Shown here: positions 26,929 to 38,100 of the stretch, piece by piece
Layout of the letters: each line of letters begins with the position of its first letter
Position numbering within the stretch: position 1 is the stretch's first letter
Source: Brasenia schreberi
Taxonomy: Eukaryota; Streptophyta; Magnoliopsida; Nymphaeales; Cabombaceae
Reading direction: 5' to 3'
Assembly (NCBI GenBank): GCA_036023115.1
Contig: JAYKKT010000047.1
Location: forward strand, 539,501 to 603,500
DNA length: 64,000 nt
Position numbers and translations under genes: made by a program
Notes under the pieces: generated by a model
What the model saw: only the letters and a program-made list of their open reading frames with translations
Told to the model about the DNA's origin: nothing
Databases searched by the model: none

Positions 26929-27132
26929 ATATCTTTACTTTTCTGAACGCGATTTCGCCATGTTGTTTAGTGTCAAGCCATGAACAAAAAAATGCGGTTG
27001 AAAGTTTGATTCTCATGTCCTTCACGTGGAATATCTTTACTTTTCTGAACGCGATTTCGCCATGTTGTTTAGTGTCAAGCCATCAACAAAAAAATGCGGT
27101 TGAAAGTTTGATTCTCATGTCCTTCACATGGA
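26929..27132 (+). repeat. Tandem duplication (102-bp unit) in the RDM1 upstream/leader region
   Basis: Copy one 26929-27030, copy two 27031-27132, differing at very few positions. Each copy brings an ATG (26960 and 27062): the first opens a 7-codon frame, the second, changed at its stop, a 13-codon frame. The block ends 74 bases before the RDM1 start codon, so if it is in the mature leader the duplication has added an upstream open frame. Confidence 0.9.
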
Positions 27133-27206
27133 ATTTCGTTGTTTTATTTCCCGTTTTTTGTTGTGACAAAATATGCGTGTGTTTCGCTCTTTAAGTTGCG
27201 AGGAGA

Positions 27207-28829
27207 ATGAAGAGAACGGCGCCTTGGGATAACGTGGAGGAGCTTTCCTCTGATTCGGATTCTGATGCTCACGATGGTGGTAAGATGGGTAGCTCAAGGA
27301 AGAGAAGTAATGGGGCACCATCCAAAGAAATTTCACCTGAAAGTAAGTGGACTTTGTAAAGCTTTGCGTTTCTTAAATATAATGCAGGACCAAGAAAATT
27401 TTGTGATTGCTTTGTACATTAGAGAGCAACTTATTTCACAACCAGTGTATACCGGATTGGGATATTGCTTCCATAAGTAATTTCCTTCTGGCAGGTATTA
27501 GCTTTGATTACAGCTCCCAACATAAGTACTTCACTGTTGTTGTTTCTGATATTCGATATGATTGCTGTGATTGTTTAGTCCAACGTGGGGTTAGTAACTT
27601 CCAACACATCGGTTCTGTTTTCTTATACATGTGTACCAGTTAAGCAACTTCAACCATGGAATACTCATGCACACATCCACATACATTTTCTGAAGAACAG
27701 TACATTCATATGGATATGTGGGTGTTCTTCTCTGAAAGCCGACAAATTACATAGGTGATAAAGTTAACACTCACCTATAACTTCTGCCATAGCTGGTAAC
27801 CTTTCATAGTATCTCTCCCATAGAAGTGCTCATCAGCAGAGTCATCATGTTCTCCTAAGAGGATGGAAAGGAACCTACTGCCAATTGCTGTCCTTCCTCA
27901 AGAGCTAAGCTTTTGATTTAATATTGAGGACCTTGACAATATTGGTGTCTGTTAGTTCCCATGGGCTAATTTTCTTGATATAATCTCCTGAAGCTATTTC
28001 TCTGAAAGTTTACCCAAAACATGATTGGGGATCGTTAAATGCTGGCTGCGAACCATTCACACTGATAAGTGGCATCAGTTGTGGGCGTCTTAAGAGCTCC
28101 TTTTAGCAACTCTACGAACATTTCCAATTTCTCTTTCTTTTCTTTTCGTTCGATGGATAAGAGGGGTTTGAGCTGAGGCCTAACTTGTGCTCACTCCAGC
28201 TATTGAACTCTTGGTACAGCTTTGTAGCTGCCCCCCTTACCATATGAGTTATCCACCTTCAGCAACATCTCTTATTGTTAAGATGTATCTGCTCCACTGT
28301 GCTCGTTGGCCAGATCATAGGTCGTCACAATCGTCAGTGGTGGATGGGCATGGTTTTTGTCTGCTTTTACTTCATCGACATCCTCTTTCTTCCTTGTGGA
28401 GCCTTGTACGTGCCTCAAACTTGTAGTGCTGCCAATGGTGCAGGTGTGCTAATCAGAAGAGCAGCAATATATCAGGAATACATGAAGAGCATATCTCTCC
28501 CCTCTAACCGCCAGGGCGTTATCCCATTCACCACATGGCAAGGATTAGCAAAATCCATGAAGCGATTATATGAGCAACCTTTGCACTACCTCACGAATGT
28601 CCTTATGAAGCAATGGGATCAGGAAAGAATTGGCACTGATGATTATGATCAGCCATTGGACTGTATCATCCATCCTTTCAAAGCTTCTGCTGCCATTTGG
28701 GCGGTTGAGGAGGTCCATCGGCTTACGTTGTCGCACGAGCATCTTGCCAAACTCTGGGCGGCGGATCCAATGTATTCTGCTTTTCTTGATCCAGCACCCA
28801 GTTGTCCCAAAGAAATGAAAATCGTATAG
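27207..28829 (+). CDS. RDM1: RDM1 (RNA-directed DNA methylation 1), complete two-exon gene
   Basis: Exon 1 is 27207-27342 ([20 protein letters not shown], basic/acidic and poorly conserved); intron 27343-28443 is GTAAGT...GCAG; exon 2 is 28444-28829. Together 522 bases, 173 aa, close to Arabidopsis RDM1 (163 aa). Exon 2 carries the diagnostic [79 protein letters not shown] and [11 protein letters not shown]. Known: RDM1 is a small plant-specific protein of the DDR complex with DRD1 and DMS3; it binds methylated single-stranded DNA and helps RNA polymerase V and AGO4-DRM2 act at silenced loci in the nucleus. The start is the first ATG in frame after the duplicated leader. The gene is convergent with the MRK1-like kinase. 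An extra small exon inside the intron cannot be excluded, but the two exons already join in frame. Confidence 0.93.
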
Positions 28830-29856
28830 GCGAATTTATATATTGATATGTAAATCAAACTGCCGTTTAGTAATGTTACAGATCTTGATCGTTGACATTG
28901 GGCTTGATTGACTTGGATTGAGTCCACTGTGGCTGTTTCCAGGAAATAAGAAGGCGAGTGGCGTAGATTATGAAGCTCTGAGCAGGCATTGACTATAAGG
29001 TGGGTTTTCAGTCTCAAGGGCTCCTCCTTGGAGCACAAACGCAAACCAGCAACCTGAATGGACTTGATCTGATGGTAGGAATAAATTGATTGAGAAAGAT
29101 GCTGAGGAAACGATGAAGGAGCATGAAAGGTCGGGTCGAGAGCTACGGTAGCTGAGGAACCTCTTTAACGTGCAGATGAGGAAGGAGAAGAAAAACCTTT
29201 TCTTAACAGAAGGAAAAGAGGAAGAGGGGGGAGACCTTGGTAAGGCCAGCACAAGGAAGTGCTACGTTGTGGAGAAGAGGATAGGCTATGGAGGAACCAG
29301 GTCGTCTACTCAGACTCTGATGCCTAAGAACAAATGAATAAGTTGAATTCGTACAGAATCCATCCATCATGATTCTGTATGGGCGCATTTGTTTTGCCCG
29401 AACTTTTGAAATAGGATGCCGATCTCTCAGCAATACCAAATCGGAGTCCTCTATCAACGATTAGGAATCTCGGATTTAACCAGAATTCAAATGGCTGAAG
29501 CTTCAAAGGAAGCCATTTGAATGCGAGTTCTGCTGCAATGGATCACTTTCTCGTGGTTTTGCCCGCAGTTGGCGACAAGCGAATTGGTGATCCGAAAAAG
29601 TGATTCCATGGCAGCGTTGCTGCATTCGATCAATTCCTCTTCTTTGGTTTGCCCTTCCGCGGGCAACAATTGAAATCACATTTTCATGCAGTTCCAAATC
29701 AAAGGGTCACCCGAAACACACCATAAACAGCCCATGTGCTTGATGCAGAACAAATTGTTTGCATCTCTTATTTTGAAGAAATCTTTCGTATGTTGTTGTT
29801 TGAAAAATCATTAAATAGGAGCAGTTCGTCCAAGCCTTTCTTCGTTACTGCTTTCT

Positions 29857-29981
29857 ATTTTGGTTACAATGAGAGGCCGAAGCCTAAGGTACATGCATGC
29901 ACCCTCAGGGTATCGAACTTGCCACCTGCAAGTGTGCAAGTGGGCATCAGAGAACCCTACAGGTGAGCTGATGCTCTGGGT
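29857..29981 (-). mobile_element. tRNA-derived SINE-like element, family 2
   Basis: On the minus strand an A-box-like stretch (CATCAGCTCACCTGTAGGG) precedes a good B box (AAGTTCGATACC), followed by GCTTCGGCCTC and a short A-rich tail (GTAACCAAAATAG). A diverged copy with the same order lies at 43464-43596. RNA polymerase III promoter layout plus multiple copies fit a SINE. Confidence 0.55.
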
Positions 29982-30255
29982 GCTTATTTTTCTACGTGCG
30001 CACACACACATTGGTTCCTTAGTCCCATGGTCATCTCATGAACGAGGTTGAAGACAAAGCTTCAAGGTAAAATCTGATTGTTGCATGCTTGATCAGTTGT
30101 TTGACTACAATCTGCCCACCCGTTGAACCTTTATTCACAAAGAGATGTTTTTAAAATGATTACAGATGGACTTATGAATCACCTACTTCATAAACATGTG
30201 AAGCAGATACAAAATGAAGGACAAACTGAAGCCTCTAAAAAACATCCAAATAGAT

Positions 30256-30259
<4 letters not shown>

Positions 30260-30294
<35 letters not shown>
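30260..30294. repeat. TA microsatellite
   Basis: Pure TA dinucleotides just beyond the 3' end of the kinase gene. Confidence 0.95.
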
Positions 30295-30296
<2 letters not shown>

Positions 30297-30330
30297 TATA
30301 TATATGTAATATAGTTGTTTCAATGAATCA

Positions 30331-32404
30331 TCACGGGCCCCGGCGTGGTGCAAAGCAAAGGCAACCGTAAGCCTCATCTTCAGGTATCATACCTCCACCT
30401 TTACTGGTGTCGATTGCCTCGAGCATCCTCACAACCTCTTCCATCTCAGGGCGTTTCTCTGGATTTGCATCCCAACATTTTTTCATTGTGTTGGCCAATG
30501 CACTTGGGCAGCACCGAGGGATCTCTGGTCTCAAATTCTGCCAAGTTAGAAACCAAGGTCCTTCAGTTTGCAATTAGAGCTTTGTTCTAAAGCATGCCAT
30601 TAAAATTAAAGATGAGTTATCAAGCAAATATACTTGCAGATACAACCTTCACATTCAGTAATCAACACGAATTAATTCATAACCCCCCCCCCCAAAAAAA
30701 AAAAAAACTCTCTCTCATGTGATTATCTTTGTGTTACATTAGTTTCCAGCCGTCCAAATCTCTTTGATTCAAGTCGTTCGACATACTTCTATGAGAGACC
30801 TACCTGTCGCACCACAGCAGAGGAGACCTCTGCAAAACTAAGGTCAGGGTAAGGCATGTCACAGCAGTAGATCTCCCACAGGCAAATCCCGAAGCTGTAT
30901 ACGTCACACTTTCTGTTGTAGGGTTTGCCACTTAAGACCTGCATCATCATATAACATTTTCCACATTATAGACAATCTATGTTACCATGAGTTACCCAAA
31001 CATAGCCCATGCCAAAATTTGCAGTACAAATTTATGAGGTCATTTACCTCAGGAGCCATGTAACCAAGTGTACCAGTTTCACCAGTCATATCCTTTGGGT
31101 TTTGAGCTTCGACGCGAGCGACACCAAAATCAGCAATTTTAAGAGTCCTCGAAGAAGCAAGTAGCATGTTCTCTGTTTTAACATCGCGGTGTACAATCTT
31201 CCTCGAATGAAGGTAGCTAAGTCTGAAAATATATCCTTTCAAAATAAAAAGATGTGGTTGCCTGAAAACTCACAATGAACGTATACTGTCAGGGGGTTAA
31301 CTTACCCTCTTGAGAGATCCAAAGCAAGCTGGATCACAACCTTGAAAGCGAGTTTCTTCCGACGGTTTCTTATTAAGCAGTGTTTCAAAGTTCCACCAGG
31401 CAAATATTCCACAACAACACAACATGCTCTAGCTGGGATTGTCTCATGAACACAATTTGAAGAACTTTGCGAAGGTATCTTCAGCTCTGAAGTTCCCATC
31501 GAAGCTCCAACAAACTGCAGGACACATAATCAAAGTCGTCCTGATAAGTAACTGAAGTTGCATGATTGCAATCCCCTAGAGAAAACTCTTCTCAATTTAA
31601 GGACTTGTTAGGTAACTTTACCAGATAACATGTCCAACCAGCAAAGTGAGTAAAAAGAAAGAACTTGCTTAGGTGCATTTGACAAGAAACACAGAGACCT
31701 GAGTCACATTTGGATGGTCAAGCTTGTGCCAAACAGCAACCTCCTGGCGAAATGATGCTCGAAGAGCAGCAGTTTCTGCCTCGTTGTTCAAACCATCTTC
31801 TCCCCAATCCAAAAGCTTTACTGTATCATAAAAATAAGATTTGGAAGTTAGGAAATTCTAAACTTATAACGTTTCGTTTCGCTTCTAAGTTTTTTCAGAT
31901 TCCTTGAACAAGCAGAGAAGTAGCACAATTTCGATGTTTAATTCAGGTAAAAGTTTATGTTCATTTCCAAACAAGAATCAAGCCTTATCCCACAAACAAT
32001 GGGGTCTGCAACATGGATTCTTCGTATAATCTCCAACAAGACATCGAATTACCTGCGACATCGCGGCCGTCATAAATCCCCTTATAAACAGTGCCATATG
32101 TGCCTTGTGCAATGACATTTTTCACATCCAATTTAGATAAATCGATCTCCCATTCTGCCTTAGGCCTCTGTGAGCCCCTGTCCCGAGACCAAACCCTGCT
32201 CAGATGCTTCTCCAATTGGTAATCTAAGCTCTTCAGATCGATCTGATCGGCCCTGAAAAACATCTCCTGATTTCCAAAACTCCTCGAAACCGAATGTTTG
32301 GCCAGAGAAACCGTGTTTCCTTCGCCAAGTTCATCGATGAGCTTCTTCTCCTCTTCACCATTTTGAGATTCAGCAGCTTTTCCAAGCTTAGAATCCGCAT
32401 CCAT
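30331..32404 (-). CDS. MRK1-like Raf-group (MAPKKK-like) protein kinase, complete six-exon gene
   Basis: Exons read leftward: 32404-32053, 31820-31699, 31514-31306, 31222-31048, 30938-30804, 30537-30331; 1200 bases, 399 aa, one frame, all GT-AG. After a variable N-terminus comes LEKHLSRVWSRD and EWEIDLSKLDVKNV, then the kinase domain: glycine loop AQGTYGTVYKG (99-109), ATP lysine in VAVK (119), HRDVKTEN with catalytic D241, DFG at 259-261, APE at 284-286, and CDVYSFGICLWEIYCCDMPY. The C-terminus AIDTSKGGGMI and GCLCFAPRRGP is typical of Arabidopsis MRK1 (At3g63260) and its relatives. Known: these are soluble Ser/Thr kinases of the Raf-like C group; their substrates are poorly defined. The longer frame that begins upstream of 32404 uses a GTG codon; the first ATG was chosen. 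The minus frame at 31985-32428 runs past the true exon end into intron 1. Confidence 0.94.
31980..32023 (-). mobile_element. RTE LINE 3'-tail remnant in intron 1 of the kinase gene
   Basis: The plus strand reads AAGCCTTATCCCAC and GGGGTCTGCAACATGGATTC, the complement of the LINE 3' end seen complete at 47.3 kb. It ends about 30 bases from the intron's 5' splice site and did not visibly damage it. Confidence 0.7.
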
Positions 32405-33107
32405 ATTGGAAAGTCTTTCTTTCTCCACAATTCAGAGGAGAAACGAAAACCTAAAAGTTCAACCAGAAGAAAAAATGAATGAATTCAATTGCTAACAAGC
32501 AAGGCCAAATGGCACAAAAACGAGGAAACGCAACAAAATTCATGTGCGCACTCCTCCGTCAAACCCTTGAATACCAACATCACCAAAAGCAAAGAAACGT
32601 CCAAAAAAACCCTTCTTACGAATCAAAGACCATCAAGAGGAACAGTTGGAAATAAAACTCCGGTAGAGAAAAGTTGTTAGCCAGAAACGATGTTGTCGAC
32701 GCAGCACAAACAAACAAGAGTCCCGGGAGAAAAGGGAGGCTCCCGTTTAGAGAGAGAGAAGGAGAGACAGAATTTTCCATTTGACCGTTGAGAGATCCTA
32801 GGCGTTCAAATCTGTGGCTCCCAACTTTAGCAGGTTCTTGACCGATCACATCCTTTGCTGACAACCACCACTACAACCTACGTTTCCCAAACTGGCTCTG
32901 TCCTTTCAAGAATTTTGTCGTTACTTCTAACCAATCTGAAGATAGCTTCTTGAAAACGTTCGTGCGCAAATTGTAAATGGCCATTTAGTTTGATATTCAA
33001 CCACTTACTTTAATTTACTTCTGAACGATGCTCTTTTTATGTGGATTTAATCCATAGATCATACGATCATAACGTGTACAACAAAATGATGTTGGGTTCC
33101 CACCAGA

Positions 33108-33220
33108 AGCAATAGCTCACCCAGTTAGGGGGTCCACTCACAAGTTGGAGATTATGAGGTCGATGCCCGGGACATGCAAGTAACTTCAGCGGCCCCATTG
33201 TGCAAACAAAAAGATGATAA
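33108..33220 (+). mobile_element. tRNA-derived SINE-like element, family 1
   Basis: Begins AGCAATAGCTCACCCAG (A-box-like TAGCTCA), followed about 45 bases later by GAGGTCGATGCCCGGG (B-box-like) and ACATGCAAGTAAC, ending in an A-rich stretch. Two more copies lie at 34011 and 58140. Confidence 0.6.
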
Positions 33221-34010
33221 GAAGTTCGACTTTAGCTTGCATTCGATGTCCAATTGCATGTGACACTAAAACATTTCATTCTACTTTCAAATCCAGGTGG
33301 TCTGGAGACTTATATGAGATAATGTAGAAAGTTTTGAAGTGGGGCGTGCTGAAATCTTGGTATTCTAGGTAATTATCCCAATTAATCTCGGAGAGCGGGG
33401 TAGTGCTCGAATCTTGGTAATCAAGTGACTAGTCTCAAACTATCTGTTTATGAAGCTTTTTATAACCAAACTGGACTTTAGATGACCCTACATATGCATA
33501 CTTGAGTTTGGCAGAGCTCAGGTGCGCATTTTCTGGTTTTTGGTTTGGTTTCAACCTCAAAGCAAGCCAATCCGATTAGTTCTTAGTTTTGGGAGAACTA
33601 AACCAATTTTTTATAAGTCATAAAACTGAATCAAACCACACCATCGGCTCCAGTTTGGTTCAGTTACAAACCATGGCTCATTATGTTTCGTTGTGACATT
33701 CAGTGTAGAATATATATTTGATCACAATACAAGTACACAATTGATTCTGATTGTCATGACTGGTTTCAACCTTCAAACCATGAATAAGACCATGCAAAAG
33801 AGTTTGCAATTGTTTCTAAACCAAACACGAAGAAAAGAAGCCGAATCAAACCATCGGTTTGAATCAGTTTAAACAATTCAGATCAGTTATCCGAATACCC
33901 TAGGCCATTTCTTGCTCCCATGTACCTTTTACTAGTAGATATCGTTGTACTTTTGAAAGTTCTAGCTCGAATTATGGCACTAAGTTGCTCGAATTAATAA
34001 ATTTAGCACG

Positions 34011-34090
34011 AGCAATAGCTCACCTGGCCAGGGGGTCGACTAACAAATTGAGTCATTAATCTGTTGTCCGGGGATGCCTCTTGCGTTGGT
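34011..34090 (+). mobile_element. tRNA-derived SINE-like element, family 1 (diverged copy)
   Basis: Begins AGCAATAGCTCACCTGGCC and keeps the A-box part and spacing of the copies at 33108 and 58140; its B box is degraded. Confidence 0.5.
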
Positions 34091-35035
34091 TACCGATTGT
34101 AATCTGGATGGTGTCGGAGACTGGATTGATGAAATGAAACCACGACGGAGCTGGTCGAGGGGACCCTGGCTGTGGGGACTGTGATGGTTTACAACGAGAC
34201 CACAGAGACTGCAAGGGTGGATTCTACAAAAAACTTGGGCTGATGCTCGGCCATCACGGGACTCGAGTTTGCTTGGTGGTATGGGTACCGTGACGTTGTA
34301 TTGGAGATGGACTCTGAGCTGATGGATGGGATCCTCAATAGATGTAAGATGAGCCACTGTCTTCAAGAAACTCACAGAAACCTTTACAAGAGACTAGGAG
34401 GTTCTTCTTCGTTTCATTCAAATAGAAGGAAATATGGTTGAGGCTGCTATATCATTACCAGTGGGATTGCACGTCTGGGATGAGCCACCCAGAGGCTTTG
34501 AAGAGTTCCTGATGATGGACGGAGTTCCTGTTTGGCCGCGGTACTTCCATCCGTCCCGAAAAGTACGTACAGAAATATGTACGACGTTACACAGCACCTT
34601 CAAGCATAATCAGAACATCCTCCACAAAAGAAAACATGGCTTCCGTCCAACATTTTTATGGGCGCCAACATTATCTTAAAAGTAAGGCGTGAATATGCAC
34701 GTCATGGAACTTTAAAAAAAGTAAAATGTGCAATCGTCCATAACATACACCATCAAGGTATCCTCGGCGGCCAAAATAAATACTGTGTTGTAAATGACTA
34801 ACATATAATAACAGAAGAAGAATTATACCGTCTTCCAAAATGAGGTAAAGTAATGGTACCATACCTTTATATACATAGTCGCCCCTTACTTTTGAAGGTG
34901 GAGTGAATATTCAAAATAGTTGCACGTGTCCTCCAAGGAAGCTTTTTGTCCGCAATTTAAAAAGTATGATCATGAGGAAATATGCCCCTCACTGAAAGGA
35001 AAATAAAAGGTTTGTGCGATTTTATCAAGCCACTG

Positions 35036-35105
35036 GTACATCCAACCCGTGATCGAACGACCCAATTTAAGAGCAGAGTTCTACCAACTGAGCTCTATCT
35101 TGCAA
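35036..35105 (-). other. Nuclear insertion of plastid DNA (NUPT): decayed trnA-UGC 5' exon plus intron start
   Basis: The minus strand reads AGCTCAGTTGGTAGAACTC, then CTGCTCTTAAATTGGGTCG and ACGGGTTGGATGT. Chloroplast trnA-UGC runs AGCTCAGTTGGTAGAGCTC, CGCTCTTGCAATTGGGTCG, ACGGGTTGGATGT across the anticodon arm into its group II intron. Keeping intron sequence shows this is plastid DNA, not a nuclear tRNA gene. The anticodon region (TGC) is lost and the cloverleaf cannot form, so it is not functional. Confidence 0.75.
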
Positions 35106-35121
35106 GCCAAGGGGAGCATGC

Positions 35122-38100
35122 ATGAAGGGGAGACGCTTCTATGAGATCCTTGCTTGCTTTGATGGGCACATAACAACACGAGCAATCCTGTACGAATCAC
35201 CATTTTCAAATGCAAATTGCCACTCATTTGCTAACATCTCAAACCAATCCTTGCTAGCAGAGACGGTAGCCTTGACTTCAATATATTCCACAAAGTCTTT
35301 ACCCTCGCCGACAATTATGCAAAGGGTAAACGGCTTTCCTTCATTTACCCACTTAACGGAAGTTGCACCATGCTTCTCTGTGAACTATTTATATGCAACT
35401 AGTTCACCAACTCTTACCGTCCTAAGCATTTCCTGCCCATTTGGATTTCCAATGCAAAGCTGCTCTCTCATTGAATGCCGAGGAAGCATTGATCAAATGC
35501 ATTCCGGTATCTGCATTCCGTATATCACTCGACTCCAATGTACTCTCCACTTGCTCAATCTTTGAAACTCCAGTGTCCAGCAAATCACCAGTACAGGTGT
35601 CATTTGAAGGAAATGCAGCTGCGGTTGAGTCATACCATTCAAGTAAATCATTAACCTGAATTCGAACATGCCAAAGCTTGGACCAGTACACTTGCTCAGG
35701 TCCTCTCTGAGTATATTTGCTTCATGTAGCATAGAAACATCGTGCTGATCAAGTTTATGTTTCAAGCAGACCATGCCAAAGCTTGGACCAGTACTCCAAT
35801 CTGTTGGGGGCCAATTCGAACCCATGCCGGGTTTCTGAAGTTTGTGTTTAGAAGGTGACAATGTGAGTGATGGGTTGTGAAGTTGATACATTGATGGCAG
35901 TACCATTCACCTGAGATGATGAAGGAAATTAAAGAGTCCAGGCCTTTTCGTCATCAGGGAGTTTTGGGACCATCTGACTTTCGACAATAAACGATTCAAT
36001 TTGCTCTTGACTAGCTCCAGACTCCACCATACTTATTATACCATGTGAAGACAATTTGCAAAGTGTAGGTCAGGAGTACCACCAAAGAAAAAGCGAGAAA
36101 ACTCTAAGAATATGGAATGATTTTCTGCAGCCTTAGTCACGTACAATATGCTCCCCTGCAAAGTATGTTTAGATGATAGAGACTGTAACAGCAGAAAACG
36201 CCAGAAGTAGACACTTATGCATCATGAAAAACATATCCCAGAGCCTCATAGCAAGAATGCTTATCCAGAAGATGAAGCGAAACCTAATAAATATGTAAAG
36301 AAACAATAGAATGGAAATGAATCTAAACGGAAAAATTGGATGCAAGACAAGTTAATAACAAAACCTTCTGTCTCATTCAAGATCTTGATACTGGTGCAGG
36401 TTACAGAAAACATGCCTGCTGTTTACAGTAAAAAGCCTGAGAAGTTCGGCAGACTTCTTCCAGTGGCAAGAATGCTAGTACATATATGATGCAGGGGTAC
36501 CAAGGTGGAGTACCCGTAACGAGAATTTACCAGGTACAGTTACCAGCACTTCGGTACAGGCTTTTAAAATTTTGGATCCATCTGGTTATGCTTACACATA
36601 TCCGCGTCTATGAGTTTTTCAAACTTTTCATATGAATAGGTCAAGAGACTAGTATCCATATGGATCAACTTGGTTCGGAAACCCAAAAGTGTGATGTCTG
36701 ATTTTGAAACCATATGTTATGAAACTGAGACCATTATGTGATGTAAATTTTCTTATTTGAATGTTACACTTCTTGTTGGAGTTATATCTTATGTCAAAAT
36801 TTATATGTTCAATTTTTAACAAGTTTTACATTGTTATAATCAATTTTGTGTAATTTTAATTCTATATGTGTAATTTTTTTTATTAAGATACCTTATATTT
36901 TTCAAAATTATCATATAATGAACGTGTTCTGGTACCATGCTCGCGTCCATGCAACAAATATTATCAAATAAAATGCACATATATATCTAGGAAAACATGC
37001 AGCAGTTTCATGTCAATGTCATGGTAACTTGTAGTCTAGCATAAAGAGTTAAAAAAGGTTAAATTAACAATAAGGATGACATACAATGACCAAGATAATT
37101 CCGTAGCCTCATTATCCCTTCTATGGAACGACACTTGAGGCTTCTTCTTTCGATTATGTCATACTTCCATCCTCTCAACTTCTGGTCTAAAGCTTCTCTG
37201 TTGTAGCATCCTCAAAATTTTACATAATAACAAGAACCACATTATGCAAGACTTTGCTCTCTCTCTCTCTCTAACATGAACTTCCAAAAGATTCCCTCTT
37301 TTATGTTTTTCCTATTAACAACAACAACAACTAAGCCTTTTCCCATACTAGACGGGGTCTGCTACATGGATTCTTTGTTTCCACATATCCCTATCGTGTG
37401 TCATGTTAGTAAATAACTCACCATAAGCTAGATCATCTTTATTGTTTCTTTCCAACACTTTTGTGGTCGTCCTCTAGTTCTTTTAATAGTTTCCAAATTT
37501 ATTTTTTCATACCTTCTTATAGGTTCTTCTTTTGATCTTCTTTCTATATGTCCAAACCATCTTAAATGATATTCTCTCATTTTATCCTCTATTGGTGCCA
37601 CTCCTAATTTGTTTCTAATAACCTCATTATGTATACGGTCTTTTCTTGTATGACCACTCATCCATCTCAACATCTTCATTTCTGTCACAGACATCTTTTG
37701 TACATGTTGATGATTAACTGCCCAACACTCAGAACCATAAAACATGATAGGCCTAATTGCTGCTCTATAATATTTACCTTTTAACTTTAATGGTATCTTC
37801 TTATCACAAAGAATACCTGATGCTCCTCTCCATTTTAACCAACCAGCATTAATTCTATGCATAACATCTCCATCAATTCTTCCATCACTCTGAAAAATTG
37901 ACCCTAGGTATTTAAAACTTTCCTTTTGGGGGATGCAATGTGTGCCAATTTTAATTTATATGTCCTCTGAGGTAACCAAATGATCAAACTTACATTCCAT
38001 ATATTATGTCTTTGTTCTACTAAGTCGGAGGCCTTTGCTTTCTAATGTTTCTCTGCATAGTTCCAATTTTCTATTAACTTTTTCCTTAGACTCCTCCACT

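Larger units (their letters stand above)
28830..30330. other. Intergenic between convergent RDM1 and kinase genes
   Basis: Holds the 3' regions of both genes, one SINE-like repeat (29857-29981) and a TA tract (30260-30294). Minus-strand frames at 28649-29697 are unrecognised; the first partly overlaps RDM1 in antisense. Confidence 0.5.
32405..35035. other. Upstream region of the kinase and repeat-rich intergenic DNA
   Basis: The first 500 bases probably contain the kinase leader and promoter. Further right: GGTTTGG-rich repeat-like sequence (33.53-33.89 kb) and two SINE-like copies. Frames at 34040-34375 and 34434-34679 are unrecognised. Confidence 0.5.

Noticed and set aside
31985..32428. 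Longer kinase N-terminus with a different C-terminal end
   Set aside because: The start is a GTG codon and the last 30 residues come from intron 1 and a LINE tail; the GTAATT donor at 32052 fits the family.
35036..35105. Functional tRNA gene
   Set aside because: It resembles plastid trnA but has lost the anticodon and continues into group II intron sequence instead of a T arm.
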